The notes below the pieces were generated by a model. The model saw only the letters and a list, made by a program, of their open reading frames with translations, was not told where the DNA came from and made no database searches. The translations under genes and the position numbers were made by a program. Source: CAZJQD01 sp964548165 [NCBI: uncultured bacterium] (lineage in GTDB: Bacteria > UBA8481). From it: a stretch of DNA of 52,053 nucleotides. How positions within the stretch are numbered: the first letter of the stretch is position 1; each line of letters opens with the position of its first letter. The stretch is taken from assembly GCA_964548165.1 (NCBI GenBank), contig CAZJQD010000026.1:1-52053 (forward strand), read 5' to 3'. Shown in pieces: positions 19,200 through 27,677 of the stretch.

Positions 19200-19207
19200 G
19201 CGCCCGG

Positions 19208-19792
19208 TCAGGATATCTTGGGGCCCGGGGACGACTCCCACGCGAGTAGCCTCTGCTTCATCCGCGGCCCCCAGGCGTAGCCGCCCAGGGATCCGTCTTC
19301 GCGGATCACGCGGTGGCAGGGGATGAGGATGCCGACCGGATTCCGACCGACGGCGTTGCCGACGGCGCGCGCGGCGCGTGGATTCCCTGCGGCCCGCGCG
19401 AGCGCGGCATACGAGATCGTGGCGCCCACGCGCACGCGGAGGAGTTTCTTCCAGACGCGGCGCTGAAAATCCGTGCCCGGCAGGTCGAGATTGAGGGGCG
19501 AAGAGCGCCTTCTGCCGCGGGCCGCATCGAGGATCTCCGGGAGCAGTTTGCGGATCGCGGCGTCGTCCCTGGAGAACGTCGCCCCGGGGTGGTCACGCCG
19601 CAACGCGTTCAGATCCCCTGGGGGGCGGCCCTTTTGCGCGGCGGCGATACGGCAGATGCCGCGGGGCGTGCAGGCGACAAGGAGCGGACCGGCAGGGCCG
19701 TCGGCGAAGCCGTAGGTTACGAGGAGGCCGGCCTTCGTTCTTTGCCGCGGCGCCAGGAGGCGCGCGGCGTTCGCGCGGGGCTTCGCGGCCAC
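19208..19792 (-). CDS. ogt: Methylated-DNA--[protein]-cysteine S-methyltransferase (Ogt/MGMT)
   Basis: 194 aa. Suicide enzyme that removes alkyl groups from O6 of guanine. The active site is IPCHRVI with Cys159; the arginine-finger/HTH region (VGATISYAALARAAGNPRAARAVGNA) and GILIPCHRVIREDGSLGGYAWG are complete. GTG at 19792 is chosen because it lies just beyond the nuoN stop at 19810 and gives a normal-length N-terminal domain; no clear ribosome-binding site is seen. The open frame runs far upstream but that is a shadow of nuoN. Last gene behind the nuo operon. Confidence 0.9.
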   Translation of the reverse strand: MAAKPRANAARLLAPRQRTKAGLLVTYGFADGPAGPLLVACTPRGICRIAAAQKGRPPGDLNALRRDHPGATFSRDDAAIRKLLPEILDAARGRRRSSPLNLDLPGTDFQRRVWKKLLRVRVGATISYAALARAAGNPRAARAVGNAVGRNPVGILIPCHRVIREDGSLGGYAWGPRMKQRLLAWESSPGPKIS

Positions 19793-19809
19793 GGCGGCGT
19801 CGCGGACGG

Positions 19810-21210
19810 CTACAGGCCCAGCGAACGCTTGAGGAGCTCGCCCAGGGGGCCCCAGGCAACGCCGAGCGTGAGCGTGATGACGGCCAGGAGACCGATGACC
19901 AGGGCGTCGGTGGTGTCGAGGCGCGGCACCGGCGTCTCGTCCGTGGCGGTCTCGAAGTACATCGCGCGTAGTAACCGCGCGTAGTAGAAGAGCGAGACGA
20001 CGGAGGTCAGGACCAGGGTGACGATGAGCACCCACGCGTGCCGCTCCACGGCCGCGTCGATGATGAAGAACTTGCCGATGAAGCCGCCGAACGGCGGGAG
20101 GCCGGTCAGCGAGAAGAGAAAGACGGCCATGTACAGCGCCAGTGCGGGGGCGCGGGATCCGAGACCTCGGAAGTCGGCGACGGTCGCCTGTGGAGCAATG
20201 ACGCCCGTGACGTAGAAGGCGCCAAGGTTCATGAAGAGGTAGACGGCGAGGTAGAAGAGCACGGCGAAGTCGCCGGACGGCGATCCCAGCGACGCGGCCG
20301 TCAGGATGTAGCCGGCGTGGGCGATGGCGGAGTAGGCGAGGAGCCGCTTCACGTTGGACTGCGGCACCGCGACGAGGTTGCCGTAGATCATCGAGAGGAA
20401 AGCGGACGCGGCCAGGAGACGCTCCCAGGCGGGATGCGCGTCGAGCATCGTCGTCAACTGCAGGAGGAAGCCGAACCCGGCGATCTTCGGGGCAATGGCG
20501 AGGAAGCCGGCAACGGCCGTGGGCGCGCCCTCGAAGGCGTCGGGACACCAGTAGTGGAAGGGCGCGGCCGCCAGCTTGTACATGGCGCCGGCGAAGACGA
20601 GGAGCGTGGCGAAGGCGAGGACCATGCGGCCGTCGGTCGTGGCGATCTCGCCGATGCCGGAGATGATGCCCGGGTAGTCGAGGCTCCCGGTCAGCCCGTA
20701 GACGAGCGAGAAGCCGTAGAGCATGAGCGCGGAGGCGGCGCCGCCGAAGACGGCGTACTTGAGTCCGCCCTCCGAGCTCTTCGCGTTCTCGCGGCCGAGG
20801 CCGGCCAGGGCGTAGGACGGCACCGAGATGAGCTCGAAGGCGACGTAGGCGAGAGCGAGGTGGCGGGCCGAGACGAGGAGCATGCCGCCGACCAGGGTCA
20901 AGAGAAGAAGCGCCACGGTCTCCGCGTGGTGATGCCGGAGCGCGCGGTCACTGTGAACGAGAAAGAGCGCCACGAGTCCCGCGGTCGCCATGAGGGCCTT
21001 CAAGAAGACGGGGACGGGACCGGTGAACCAGGAGTCGCTCCAGGCCAGCATCGGCGCCTGGCCGAATTTCGCGGCGGCCAGGAGCGATCCGGCCAGGCCC
21101 ATGGCCGCGAGGATCCCGGCGACGCGCCTGCCGGGCCGCGCCAGGAAGAGCACGCACGCCGCCCCCGACAGGAGAAGCTCGGGAAGAAGCGCCAGCATTT
21201 CCGGACTCAT
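19810..21210 (-). CDS. nuoN: NADH-quinone oxidoreductase subunit N
   Basis: 466 aa, about 14 helices, antiporter-like proton-pumping subunit of complex I. Typical membrane motifs are FELISVPSYALAGL, KYAVFGGAASALMLYG, YKLAAAPFHYWCPDAFEGAPT with the conserved Lys/His, and AVPQSNVKRLLAYSAIAHAGY. The ATG start is one base after the nuoM stop. Last gene of the nuo cluster. Confidence 0.96.
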   Translation of the reverse strand: MSPEMLALLPELLLSGAACVLFLARPGRRVAGILAAMGLAGSLLAAAKFGQAPMLAWSDSWFTGPVPVFLKALMATAGLVALFLVHSDRALRHHHAETVALLLLTLVGGMLLVSARHLALAYVAFELISVPSYALAGLGRENAKSSEGGLKYAVFGGAASALMLYGFSLVYGLTGSLDYPGIISGIGEIATTDGRMVLAFATLLVFAGAMYKLAAAPFHYWCPDAFEGAPTAVAGFLAIAPKIAGFGFLLQLTTMLDAHPAWERLLAASAFLSMIYGNLVAVPQSNVKRLLAYSAIAHAGYILTAASLGSPSGDFAVLFYLAVYLFMNLGAFYVTGVIAPQATVADFRGLGSRAPALALYMAVFLFSLTGLPPFGGFIGKFFIIDAAVERHAWVLIVTLVLTSVVSLFYYARLLRAMYFETATDETPVPRLDTTDALVIGLLAVITLTLGVAWGPLGELLKRSLGL

Positions 21211-21211
21211 G

Positions 21212-22729
21212 TCAGGGCAGGGTCACGCCGGCGACCTGGGCGGTCAGCGCCGTCAGGGTCGCGTTCATGAACCTCAGCATCGGCGCGGGGTAGACGCCGA
21301 TCCAGAGCACGATGAGAAGGAGAGGAACGAGCGTGAACGTCTCGCGCAGGGACAGGTCAGGGTAGCCGTCGTACTCGGGCTTCTTCGGCCCGAGGAACGC
21401 GCGCTGGATGAACCAGAGGTGATAGGCGGCGGTGATGACGATGCCCAGGGCCGTCAGCGCGACGAGCACCTGGTAGAAGCCGCCGACCTGCCAGGCGCCC
21501 AGGAGCACCAGCACCTCGCCGATGAAGCCGGAGAGGCCGGGAAGCCCGAGCGAGGCGAAGAACGCTACGTAGACGAAGCCGGCGTAGCGGGGCATGGTGA
21601 CCGCGAGCCCGCCCATCTTCGTGATGTCGCGGTGGTGGGCGCGGTCGTAGAAGACGCCGACGAGAAGGAAGAGCATGGCCGTGATGGTGCCGTGGTTCCA
21701 CATCTGGAGCGCGGCGCCGGTGATGCCCTCGGTGAACATGGGGCCGGCGGCGCCCGCGAACGAGGCCATGCCGAGCATGACGTAACCCATGTGGCTGATC
21801 GACGAGTACGCCACGAGCCGCTTCATGTCGGTCTGTGCCATCGCGCAGAGCGCGCCGTACAGGATGTTGATGACGCCGAAGACGGCGATGGTGGAGGCCA
21901 GGGCGACGGCGGCGCCGGGGAAGAGCGGGAAGTTGATGCGCAGGATGCCGTAGGTGCCCATCTTCAGGAGAACGCCCGCGAGGATGACGGAGACGGGCGT
22001 CGGCGCCTCGACGTGCGCGTCCGGGAGCCAGGTGTGGAACGGGAACATCGGGATCTTCACCGCGAAGGCGATGAAGAAGAGCGCGAAGAGCGTGACCTGG
22101 TCCGCGAGCGCGCGATGCGGAGCCGCGAGGAGCCTGAGGTCGAAGGAGTGAGCCTCCTGCCAGAGCCAGATGACACCGACGAGCATGGGGAGGGAACCGA
22201 TGAGCGTGTAGAGGAAGAACTTGATCGCGGCGTAGGGGCCGCCGCGCGTGCGCCCGTCCGAGTCGAGGCGGGACGGCGCTCCCCAGATACCGATGAGGAA
22301 GTACATCGGCAGGAGCATGATCTCCCAGAAGACGTAGAAGAGGAAGAGGTCCTGCGCGGCGAAGACGCCCGTCATGCCGGACTGCAGGAGGAGGAAGAGG
22401 GAGAAGAAGCCCTTGGGCCGCTTCTCGATCTTCCACGCGGAAAGCACGCAGAGGAAGGAGAGCAGGACGGTGAGGACGAGCATGGGCATGGCGAGCCCGT
22501 CCGCGCCGAGGATGTAGCGCACGCCGAAGCCGGGAATCCAGGCGTGGTCCTCGACCATCTGGAGCCCGGGCAGGGCCTGGTCGTAGTGTCCGACGGCGCA
22601 GAGTCCCAGCAGGAGGACGAAGGCCGTGGTCACGAGCGCGATCCAGCGGGCGGCCCGGGCCGGGGTCGCCAGGATCGCGAGCATGCCCACGACGGGCAGG
22701 AAGATCAGGAGCGAGAGAAGGTGCGTCAT
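21212..22729 (-). CDS. nuoM: NADH-quinone oxidoreductase subunit M
   Basis: 505 aa, antiporter-like subunit. The conserved glutamate of helix 5 is in LFYVFWEIMLLPMYFLIG; the pumping core lysine region is KIPMFPFHTWLPDAHVEAPTP; MAQTDMKRLVAYSSISHMGYV follows. Length and motif order are standard. It lies 25 bp after nuoL. Confidence 0.97.
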   Translation of the reverse strand: MTHLLSLLIFLPVVGMLAILATPARAARWIALVTTAFVLLLGLCAVGHYDQALPGLQMVEDHAWIPGFGVRYILGADGLAMPMLVLTVLLSFLCVLSAWKIEKRPKGFFSLFLLLQSGMTGVFAAQDLFLFYVFWEIMLLPMYFLIGIWGAPSRLDSDGRTRGGPYAAIKFFLYTLIGSLPMLVGVIWLWQEAHSFDLRLLAAPHRALADQVTLFALFFIAFAVKIPMFPFHTWLPDAHVEAPTPVSVILAGVLLKMGTYGILRINFPLFPGAAVALASTIAVFGVINILYGALCAMAQTDMKRLVAYSSISHMGYVMLGMASFAGAAGPMFTEGITGAALQMWNHGTITAMLFLLVGVFYDRAHHRDITKMGGLAVTMPRYAGFVYVAFFASLGLPGLSGFIGEVLVLLGAWQVGGFYQVLVALTALGIVITAAYHLWFIQRAFLGPKKPEYDGYPDLSLRETFTLVPLLLIVLWIGVYPAPMLRFMNATLTALTAQVAGVTLP

Positions 22730-22754
22730 GATTCGAACCTCTTAGGAGAGTTGG

Positions 22755-24911
22755 TCACAGGGACAACCAGAGTGTCAGCAGGAGCAGGGCGGCCATCGCG
22801 CCCAGGGCATAGTCCTGGATGCGGCCGGACTGCAGGAGCCTGAGGATGCGTCCCGCGTCCTGGGTGATGTCGGCGGCGCCGTTGACGACGCCGTCGACGC
22901 CGCGCGCGTCGACGAAGCCCGCGGCGCGGGCTGATCCGACCAGGGTCGGCGCAAAGGCGTCGACGATCCGGTCGATGACGGCGCGGTCGAACCAGCCGAG
23001 GATGCGCGAGAGCGCGATGAAGCCGGCGACGAGGACCGCGTAGGCCTCATCGATCCAGTAGTGGTTCACGAAGGTGCGGTGGATGAGCGCGAGGACGGGG
23101 CCGCGGGTGAAGACGGCCGGGTCGAGCTTGTGGAAGTGATAGATGCCGAACGCGGCGCCGATGCCGAGGAAGACGGCGACGATCGAGAAGATGGTCGCGT
23201 GCGTGTGAGCCTCGTGCAGGGCGTGCTCGTCGTGATTGTCATGGGCGGCGGGCGGGGGCGTCGTCGCGATTGCTGGTAGAGTCGCGACTTCCGCCGCCGG
23301 CGCGGGGGCACTGGCCGTCTCGGAGGCATCCTGCGCGGCGACAAGAGTCTCGCCAGGCGCGCTCGCGGAGAGCGCCTCCACGGGAGCGTTCTCGGCGTGC
23401 GTGATCTCACCGTCAGCGGCCGCGGCGTGCGCGGCAGTGGCCGCCGGCAGGACGACGAGCCGCTCGAACGGTGTTCTCATCCATCCCCACCCGACGCTGA
23501 TGGCGAGGATGGCCAGGACGACCAGGGGCACCCACATGCTGGCGGGCGCCTCGTGCGCGTGATCGATGCGGTGATGATCCCGGGGCTCGCCGTGGAAGAC
23601 GAGGATCATCATGCGGAAGGTGTAGAAGGCGGTCAGAAGGGCCGTGATGGCGAGGTAGATGAAGGGGATCCAGTGCCAGCCCCCGCCCTGGCGCGCCCAG
23701 AGGAGCGCGGCGGCGAGGATGGCGTCCTTGGAGAAGAAGCCGGCGAGGAGCGGGAAGCCGGAGAGCGCAAGACTGCCGATCATCATCGTGGCGTAGCTGA
23801 TCGGCATCTTCTTGCGTAGGCCGCCCATCAGCTTCATGTCGCGCGTGTGGACGGCGTGCAGGACGGCGCCGGAGCCGAGGAAGAGGAGGGCCTTGAAGAA
23901 GGCGTGGGTCGTGAGGTGGAAGAAGCCGGCCGTCCAGCCCGAGACGCCCAGGGCGGTCAGCATGAACCCGAGCTGGGAGATCGTCGAGTAGGCGAGGATC
24001 TTCTTGAAGTCGTACTCCGCGAGGGCCATCGAGGCCGCGAAGATCGCGGTGAAGGAACCGACGAGCGCGGTGAGCGCGAGCATCTCGGGCGGGAAGAGCC
24101 CGATGGCGATGGAGCGGCCGACGAGGTAGATGCCGGCGGCGACCATGGTCGCGGCGTGGATGAGCGCGGAGACGGGAGAGGGGCCCTCCATCGCGTCCGG
24201 GAGCCAGGTGTGCAGGGGGAACTGGGCGCTCTTGCCGATGGCGCCACAGAGGATCAGGAACGAGGCCGCGATGAGGGAGCTGTGGGGAATGCTCCCGGCC
24301 GCCGTCGCCGCCGAGAGTCCCGAGAAGGTGAGGTCGCCGGTCTCGGTGTAGAGGATGGCGAGCCCGACGACGAGGGCCACGTCGCCGATGCGCGTCGTCA
24401 GGAAGGCCTTGATCGCGGCCCGGAACGCGGCCGTCTCCTCGAAGTAGAACCCGATCAACATGTAGGAGCAGAAGCCCATCAGCTCCCAGCAGATGAAGAG
24501 GTAGACGAGGTTGTCGGCGCCTACGAGGCCGAACATGGCGAAGGTGAAGAACGAGATCAGGGCGAAGAAGCGACTGTAGCGATCGTGGTCGTGCATGTAG
24601 CTGACCGAGTAGATGTGAACGAGCAGCGAGACGGTGGAGACGACGAAGAAGAGCGCAACCTGGAGCGGGTCGGCCGTGACGCCCAGCGTCCAGGACCTGG
24701 TGCCGAGCGCCAGCCAGTCGAGGGCCGGGTGATCGGTCGGGGCGGGACCTCCCCCGAGAAAGAGCGGCACGAAGAGCGAGAGGGAGAGGAGCCACGAGAC
24801 GACGAGGCCGCCAACGCAGAGCCAGTCGCCGCGGCGGGGGAGGCGTCGCCCGATGAGGATCTGCACGATGCTGATGACAAGCGGCGTGAGGATGAGGACA
24901 GGCAGGGTCAT
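22755..24911 (-). CDS. nuoL: NADH-quinone oxidoreductase subunit L with low-complexity insertion
   Basis: 718 aa, about 100 longer than the usual NuoL. The core is normal: FICWELMGFCSYMLIGFYF, SAQFPLHTWLPDAMEGPSPV, LAEYDFKKILAYSTISQLGFM. Residues about 484-571 (nucleotides roughly 23199-23462) are an extra Ala/Pro/Glu-rich stretch ending in a His/Asp-rich HDNHDEHALHEAHTH segment. This lies between the antiporter core and the C-terminal lateral helix region, and would be an extramembrane loop. The ATG overlaps the nuoK stop by 4 bp. Confidence 0.96.
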   Translation of the reverse strand: MTLPVLILTPLVISIVQILIGRRLPRRGDWLCVGGLVVSWLLSLSLFVPLFLGGGPAPTDHPALDWLALGTRSWTLGVTADPLQVALFFVVSTVSLLVHIYSVSYMHDHDRYSRFFALISFFTFAMFGLVGADNLVYLFICWELMGFCSYMLIGFYFEETAAFRAAIKAFLTTRIGDVALVVGLAILYTETGDLTFSGLSAATAAGSIPHSSLIAASFLILCGAIGKSAQFPLHTWLPDAMEGPSPVSALIHAATMVAAGIYLVGRSIAIGLFPPEMLALTALVGSFTAIFAASMALAEYDFKKILAYSTISQLGFMLTALGVSGWTAGFFHLTTHAFFKALLFLGSGAVLHAVHTRDMKLMGGLRKKMPISYATMMIGSLALSGFPLLAGFFSKDAILAAALLWARQGGGWHWIPFIYLAITALLTAFYTFRMMILVFHGEPRDHHRIDHAHEAPASMWVPLVVLAILAISVGWGWMRTPFERLVVLPAATAAHAAAADGEITHAENAPVEALSASAPGETLVAAQDASETASAPAPAAEVATLPAIATTPPPAAHDNHDEHALHEAHTHATIFSIVAVFLGIGAAFGIYHFHKLDPAVFTRGPVLALIHRTFVNHYWIDEAYAVLVAGFIALSRILGWFDRAVIDRIVDAFAPTLVGSARAAGFVDARGVDGVVNGAADITQDAGRILRLLQSGRIQDYALGAMAALLLLTLWLSL

Positions 24912-25216
24912 CGTGACAGCTCGTTCTGGATCTCGAGGTCGGAACGGCGGCGGACGGAGAAGAGGGCGAAGACGAGCGCGAGCCCGACCGCGGCCTCGGC
25001 GGCGGCTCCGGCCATGACGGCCAGGGCGAAGACGGCGCCGCCCGGATCGAGGTGGTCACGGCCGAAGACGATGAAGTTGAGGAGCGCCGCGTTCAGCATC
25101 AGCTCTACGCCCAGGAGGATGCGGACGGCGGATCGGTGAGCGGCGAGGCAGAAGAAGCCGAGCCCGAAGAGAATGGCCGCGACGGCGACGGCGTAGCCGG
25201 TCGGGATGGCGCTCAC
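24908..25216 (-). CDS. nuoK: NADH-quinone oxidoreductase subunit K
   Basis: 102 aa, three helices, small proton-channel subunit. The conserved membrane glutamates appear in VRILLGVELMLNAALLNF and AAAEAAVGLAL. GTG at 25216 overlaps the nuoJ stop (GTGA), and the family pattern begins just after it. The stop overlaps nuoL by 4 bp. Confidence 0.95.
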   Translation of the reverse strand: MSAIPTGYAVAVAAILFGLGFFCLAAHRSAVRILLGVELMLNAALLNFIVFGRDHLDPGGAVFALAVMAGAAAEAAVGLALVFALFSVRRRSDLEIQNELSR

Positions 25217-25716
25217 GCGTCGAGCTCCTTGCGCATGACGACGACGGCGGCCGCGAGGCCGGCGAGAAGGAGCACGGAGACGGCCTCGAAGAGCAGGAGC
25301 GCATTGCCCATGAAGAGTGCGCCGATCGTCCTGGCCGTCACCGCGAACTCGGACGCTTGCCTCGTGTTGGCGCCGAGCGAGGGGCTGAATGCCGCGATGA
25401 CGAGGAGCACGATGACGGAGAGGGCCAGGATCCCGGCCAGGAAGGTGGCCGTCGAGCGCCGGCGAAAGACGGTCTGCCCGGGCCGCTCGGTGACAAGGAT
25501 GGCGAAGAGGAAGAGCACGAAGATCCCGCCGATGTAGATCATGATGTGGATGGCCGCCACGGTGACGGCGCCGAGCATGGCGGTCAGTCCGGCGACGCCG
25601 ATGAGGCAGCCCATCAGCGCGAAGGCGGCGCGGAAGATCTCGCGAGAGAAGGCGACGACGCACCCGAAGCCGACGGCCAGGGCGGCGAAGAAGGAGAAGA
25701 GCGCGAGCGAGGTCAT
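25213..25716 (-). CDS. nuoJ: NADH-quinone oxidoreductase subunit J
   Basis: 167 aa, five helices. The hinge helix 3 pi-bulge segment is AAIHIMIYIGGIFVLFLFAILV, typical of NuoJ. The C-terminus ALLLFEAVSVLLLAGLAAAVVVMRKELDA is also standard. Overlaps nuoI at the start and nuoK at the stop, each by 4 bp. Confidence 0.95.
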   Translation of the reverse strand: MTSLALFSFFAALAVGFGCVVAFSREIFRAAFALMGCLIGVAGLTAMLGAVTVAAIHIMIYIGGIFVLFLFAILVTERPGQTVFRRRSTATFLAGILALSVIVLLVIAAFSPSLGANTRQASEFAVTARTIGALFMGNALLLFEAVSVLLLAGLAAAVVVMRKELDA

Positions 25717-26423
25717 GCCGGGTTCTCCGGCTTGGACGCGGGGGGCTGAGCGGTTGTCGGCGCCGTGGACGTCGAGGCTGGCGTCGCCTTGGCCGTGACG
25801 GCCGGTCCGGACTCCGCGCCCGTGGCCACCGCCTTATCGGCCGCCTCCTTGGCGGCGGCTGCCTTTGCCGCCGCGGCCGCGGCCGCCTTCGCGGCGGCCT
25901 CCTGCTTCGCCTTCTCGGCGCGTTCCTCCGCCGCCTTGCGTTGTAGGGCGAGATGCTCGTCGGTGGCGGTGAAGTAGAAGCCGATCGATTCCTTGCGGTC
26001 GCTCGAGTATTCGTAGCCGCCCATCATCGTGAGGCACTTCTCGTTGGTGACCGCGTCCCTCGTCGTGTCGGGGCAGATCTCGGTGCAGAGTCCGCAGTAG
26101 AGGCAGATGGTCATGTCGATATCGAAGCGCTTGAGGATGCGCTTCTTGTCCGCCCCGATCTCGTGCTCGATCGCGATGCACTGGGGAGGGCAGACCTTCG
26201 CGCAGAGCTCGCACGAGATGCAGCGCGGGGTCTCGTTGACGAGCCGTCCGCGGTAATTGCGCGCGACGGGCCGCTTCACCAGGGGATACCGGAACGTGAC
26301 GATCTCGGCCGGCGTCACCAGGTATTTTGCCGTGACGAGCATTCCCTGGGCGCTCGTGACGAGCGCCTGGCAGACGGCGCCCACGTGATCGAGACATTCG
26401 GCGAGGATGGATGGCGCGCTCAC
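25713..26423 (-). CDS. nuoI: NADH-quinone oxidoreductase subunit I with Ala/Lys-rich tail
   Basis: 236 aa. Peripheral arm subunit carrying two [4Fe-4S] clusters that pass electrons toward NuoB. Cysteines C68, C71, C74, C78 and C107, C110, C113, C117 are all present. From about residue 163 to the end the protein is an unusual low-complexity tail, first Ala/Lys/Glu-rich and probably helical, then Pro/Thr/Ala-rich, absent from ordinary NuoI. GTG at 26423 overlaps the nuoH stop. Confidence 0.95.
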   Translation of the reverse strand: MSAPSILAECLDHVGAVCQALVTSAQGMLVTAKYLVTPAEIVTFRYPLVKRPVARNYRGRLVNETPRCISCELCAKVCPPQCIAIEHEIGADKKRILKRFDIDMTICLYCGLCTEICPDTTRDAVTNEKCLTMMGGYEYSSDRKESIGFYFTATDEHLALQRKAAEERAEKAKQEAAAKAAAAAAAKAAAAKEAADKAVATGAESGPAVTAKATPASTSTAPTTAQPPASKPENPA

Positions 26424-27658
26424 AGGGCCTTCTCCACATTCGCGGGGACCGCGGTCGCGACCGGGGCCGCGCGGATGACGGCGGGACGCGCGACGCGAAT
26501 GCCGGATTTCACGGCGAGGACGAAGAGCACCACCAGGAGCAGGATAGGGAGCCGGAACGCCCACGCGGCGGCCGACGACTCCTGGAAGACGGCCATGCCG
26601 GCGCCGAGAAAGGAGAGGAGCGCGATCGGCAGGAGACCCTTCCAGCACATCAGCATCAGCTGATCGACGCGGAACCGAGGAAGCGTCCACCGGAGCCACA
26701 TCATGATGAAGACGAGGAAGACGGCCTTGGCCGCCAGGACCAGGGGGCCAAGCAGGGTGAACCGGTCGAGGTAGGGGATCCCGGTGAAGTGGGCGCCGAG
26801 GAAGAATGTGGCCGCCACCAGCGAGACCAGGAGCATGTTGGCGTACTCGCTCAACATGAAGATCCCGAAGCGCATGCCCGTGTATTCCGTGTGATATCCG
26901 GAGACCAGCTCGGATTCGGCCTCGGGGATGTCGAACGGCGCGCGGTTCGTCTCGGCCAGGCCGGAGATGTAGTAGACGATCGCGGCGAGGAAGAGCCAGA
27001 CGTTCTGGAAGGCGTGCCACTGCCAGAACCAGCCGGCCTGCGCCGTGGCGATCTCGGCCAGCGAGAGTGAACCGACGGTGAGGACGATGGTGAGGAGCGA
27101 GAGACCGAGCGGGATCTCGTAGCTGACGATCTGGGCCACGGAACGGAGGGCGCCGTAGAGCGACCACTTGTTGTTCGAGGCGTAGCCGCCCATGACGATA
27201 CCGGTGATGCCGACGGAGGAGGCGGCGAGGAGGAAGAGGATGCCCGCGTCCAGGGCGGCTGGAAGGACGAAGACGCCGATGGGGACGACCGCGTACGCGC
27301 CCAGGGTTGCGGCGAAGGCGATGTAGGGCGCGAGCCTGAAGAGCGCCTGGTCGGCCTTCTCCGGGACGATGTCCTCCTTCGAAAGCATCTTGAGCCCGTC
27401 GGCGATGATGACGCCAAGGCCCCACCAGCCGCGCGGCATCGTGACGAACCCGAGGTTGACGGCGAAGTCCGGGCCGACCTCCATCGGTCCCAGCCGGCAC
27501 TGGATGAAGCTCGCGACCTTGCGCTCCACGTAGACGCCCACGGCGACGAATCCGGCGATGACACCGGCGAAGGCGGCGGCGAAGAGGAGCCCAGTCGCCA
27601 CGACGGAGAGATCGCCGGGCAAGTACGTGGAGAGCCAGCCGATGATCGCGTCCTTCAT
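26420..27658 (-). CDS. nuoH: NADH-quinone oxidoreductase subunit H
   Basis: 412 aa, eight or more helices, forms the quinone chamber with NuoB and NuoD. Signature parts are RKVASFIQCRLGPMEVG, GLAETNRAPFDIPEAESELVSGYHTEY and FVFIMMWLRWTLPRFRVDQLM. The N-terminus is somewhat extended. It starts 19 bp after nuoD and directly abuts it in order D-H because nuoE, F and G are not inserted here. Confidence 0.97.
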   Translation of the reverse strand: MKDAIIGWLSTYLPGDLSVVATGLLFAAAFAGVIAGFVAVGVYVERKVASFIQCRLGPMEVGPDFAVNLGFVTMPRGWWGLGVIIADGLKMLSKEDIVPEKADQALFRLAPYIAFAATLGAYAVVPIGVFVLPAALDAGILFLLAASSVGITGIVMGGYASNNKWSLYGALRSVAQIVSYEIPLGLSLLTIVLTVGSLSLAEIATAQAGWFWQWHAFQNVWLFLAAIVYYISGLAETNRAPFDIPEAESELVSGYHTEYTGMRFGIFMLSEYANMLLVSLVAATFFLGAHFTGIPYLDRFTLLGPLVLAAKAVFLVFIMMWLRWTLPRFRVDQLMLMCWKGLLPIALLSFLGAGMAVFQESSAAAWAFRLPILLLVVLFVLAVKSGIRVARPAVIRAAPVATAVPANVEKAL

Positions 27659-27677
27659 CGGACGAGGCCTCCTGTCG

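Noticed and set aside
19208-20548. 446-codon frame suggesting a larger fusion protein containing Ogt
   Set aside because: The upstream part is an Arg-rich shadow of nuoN; Ogt starts near 19792.
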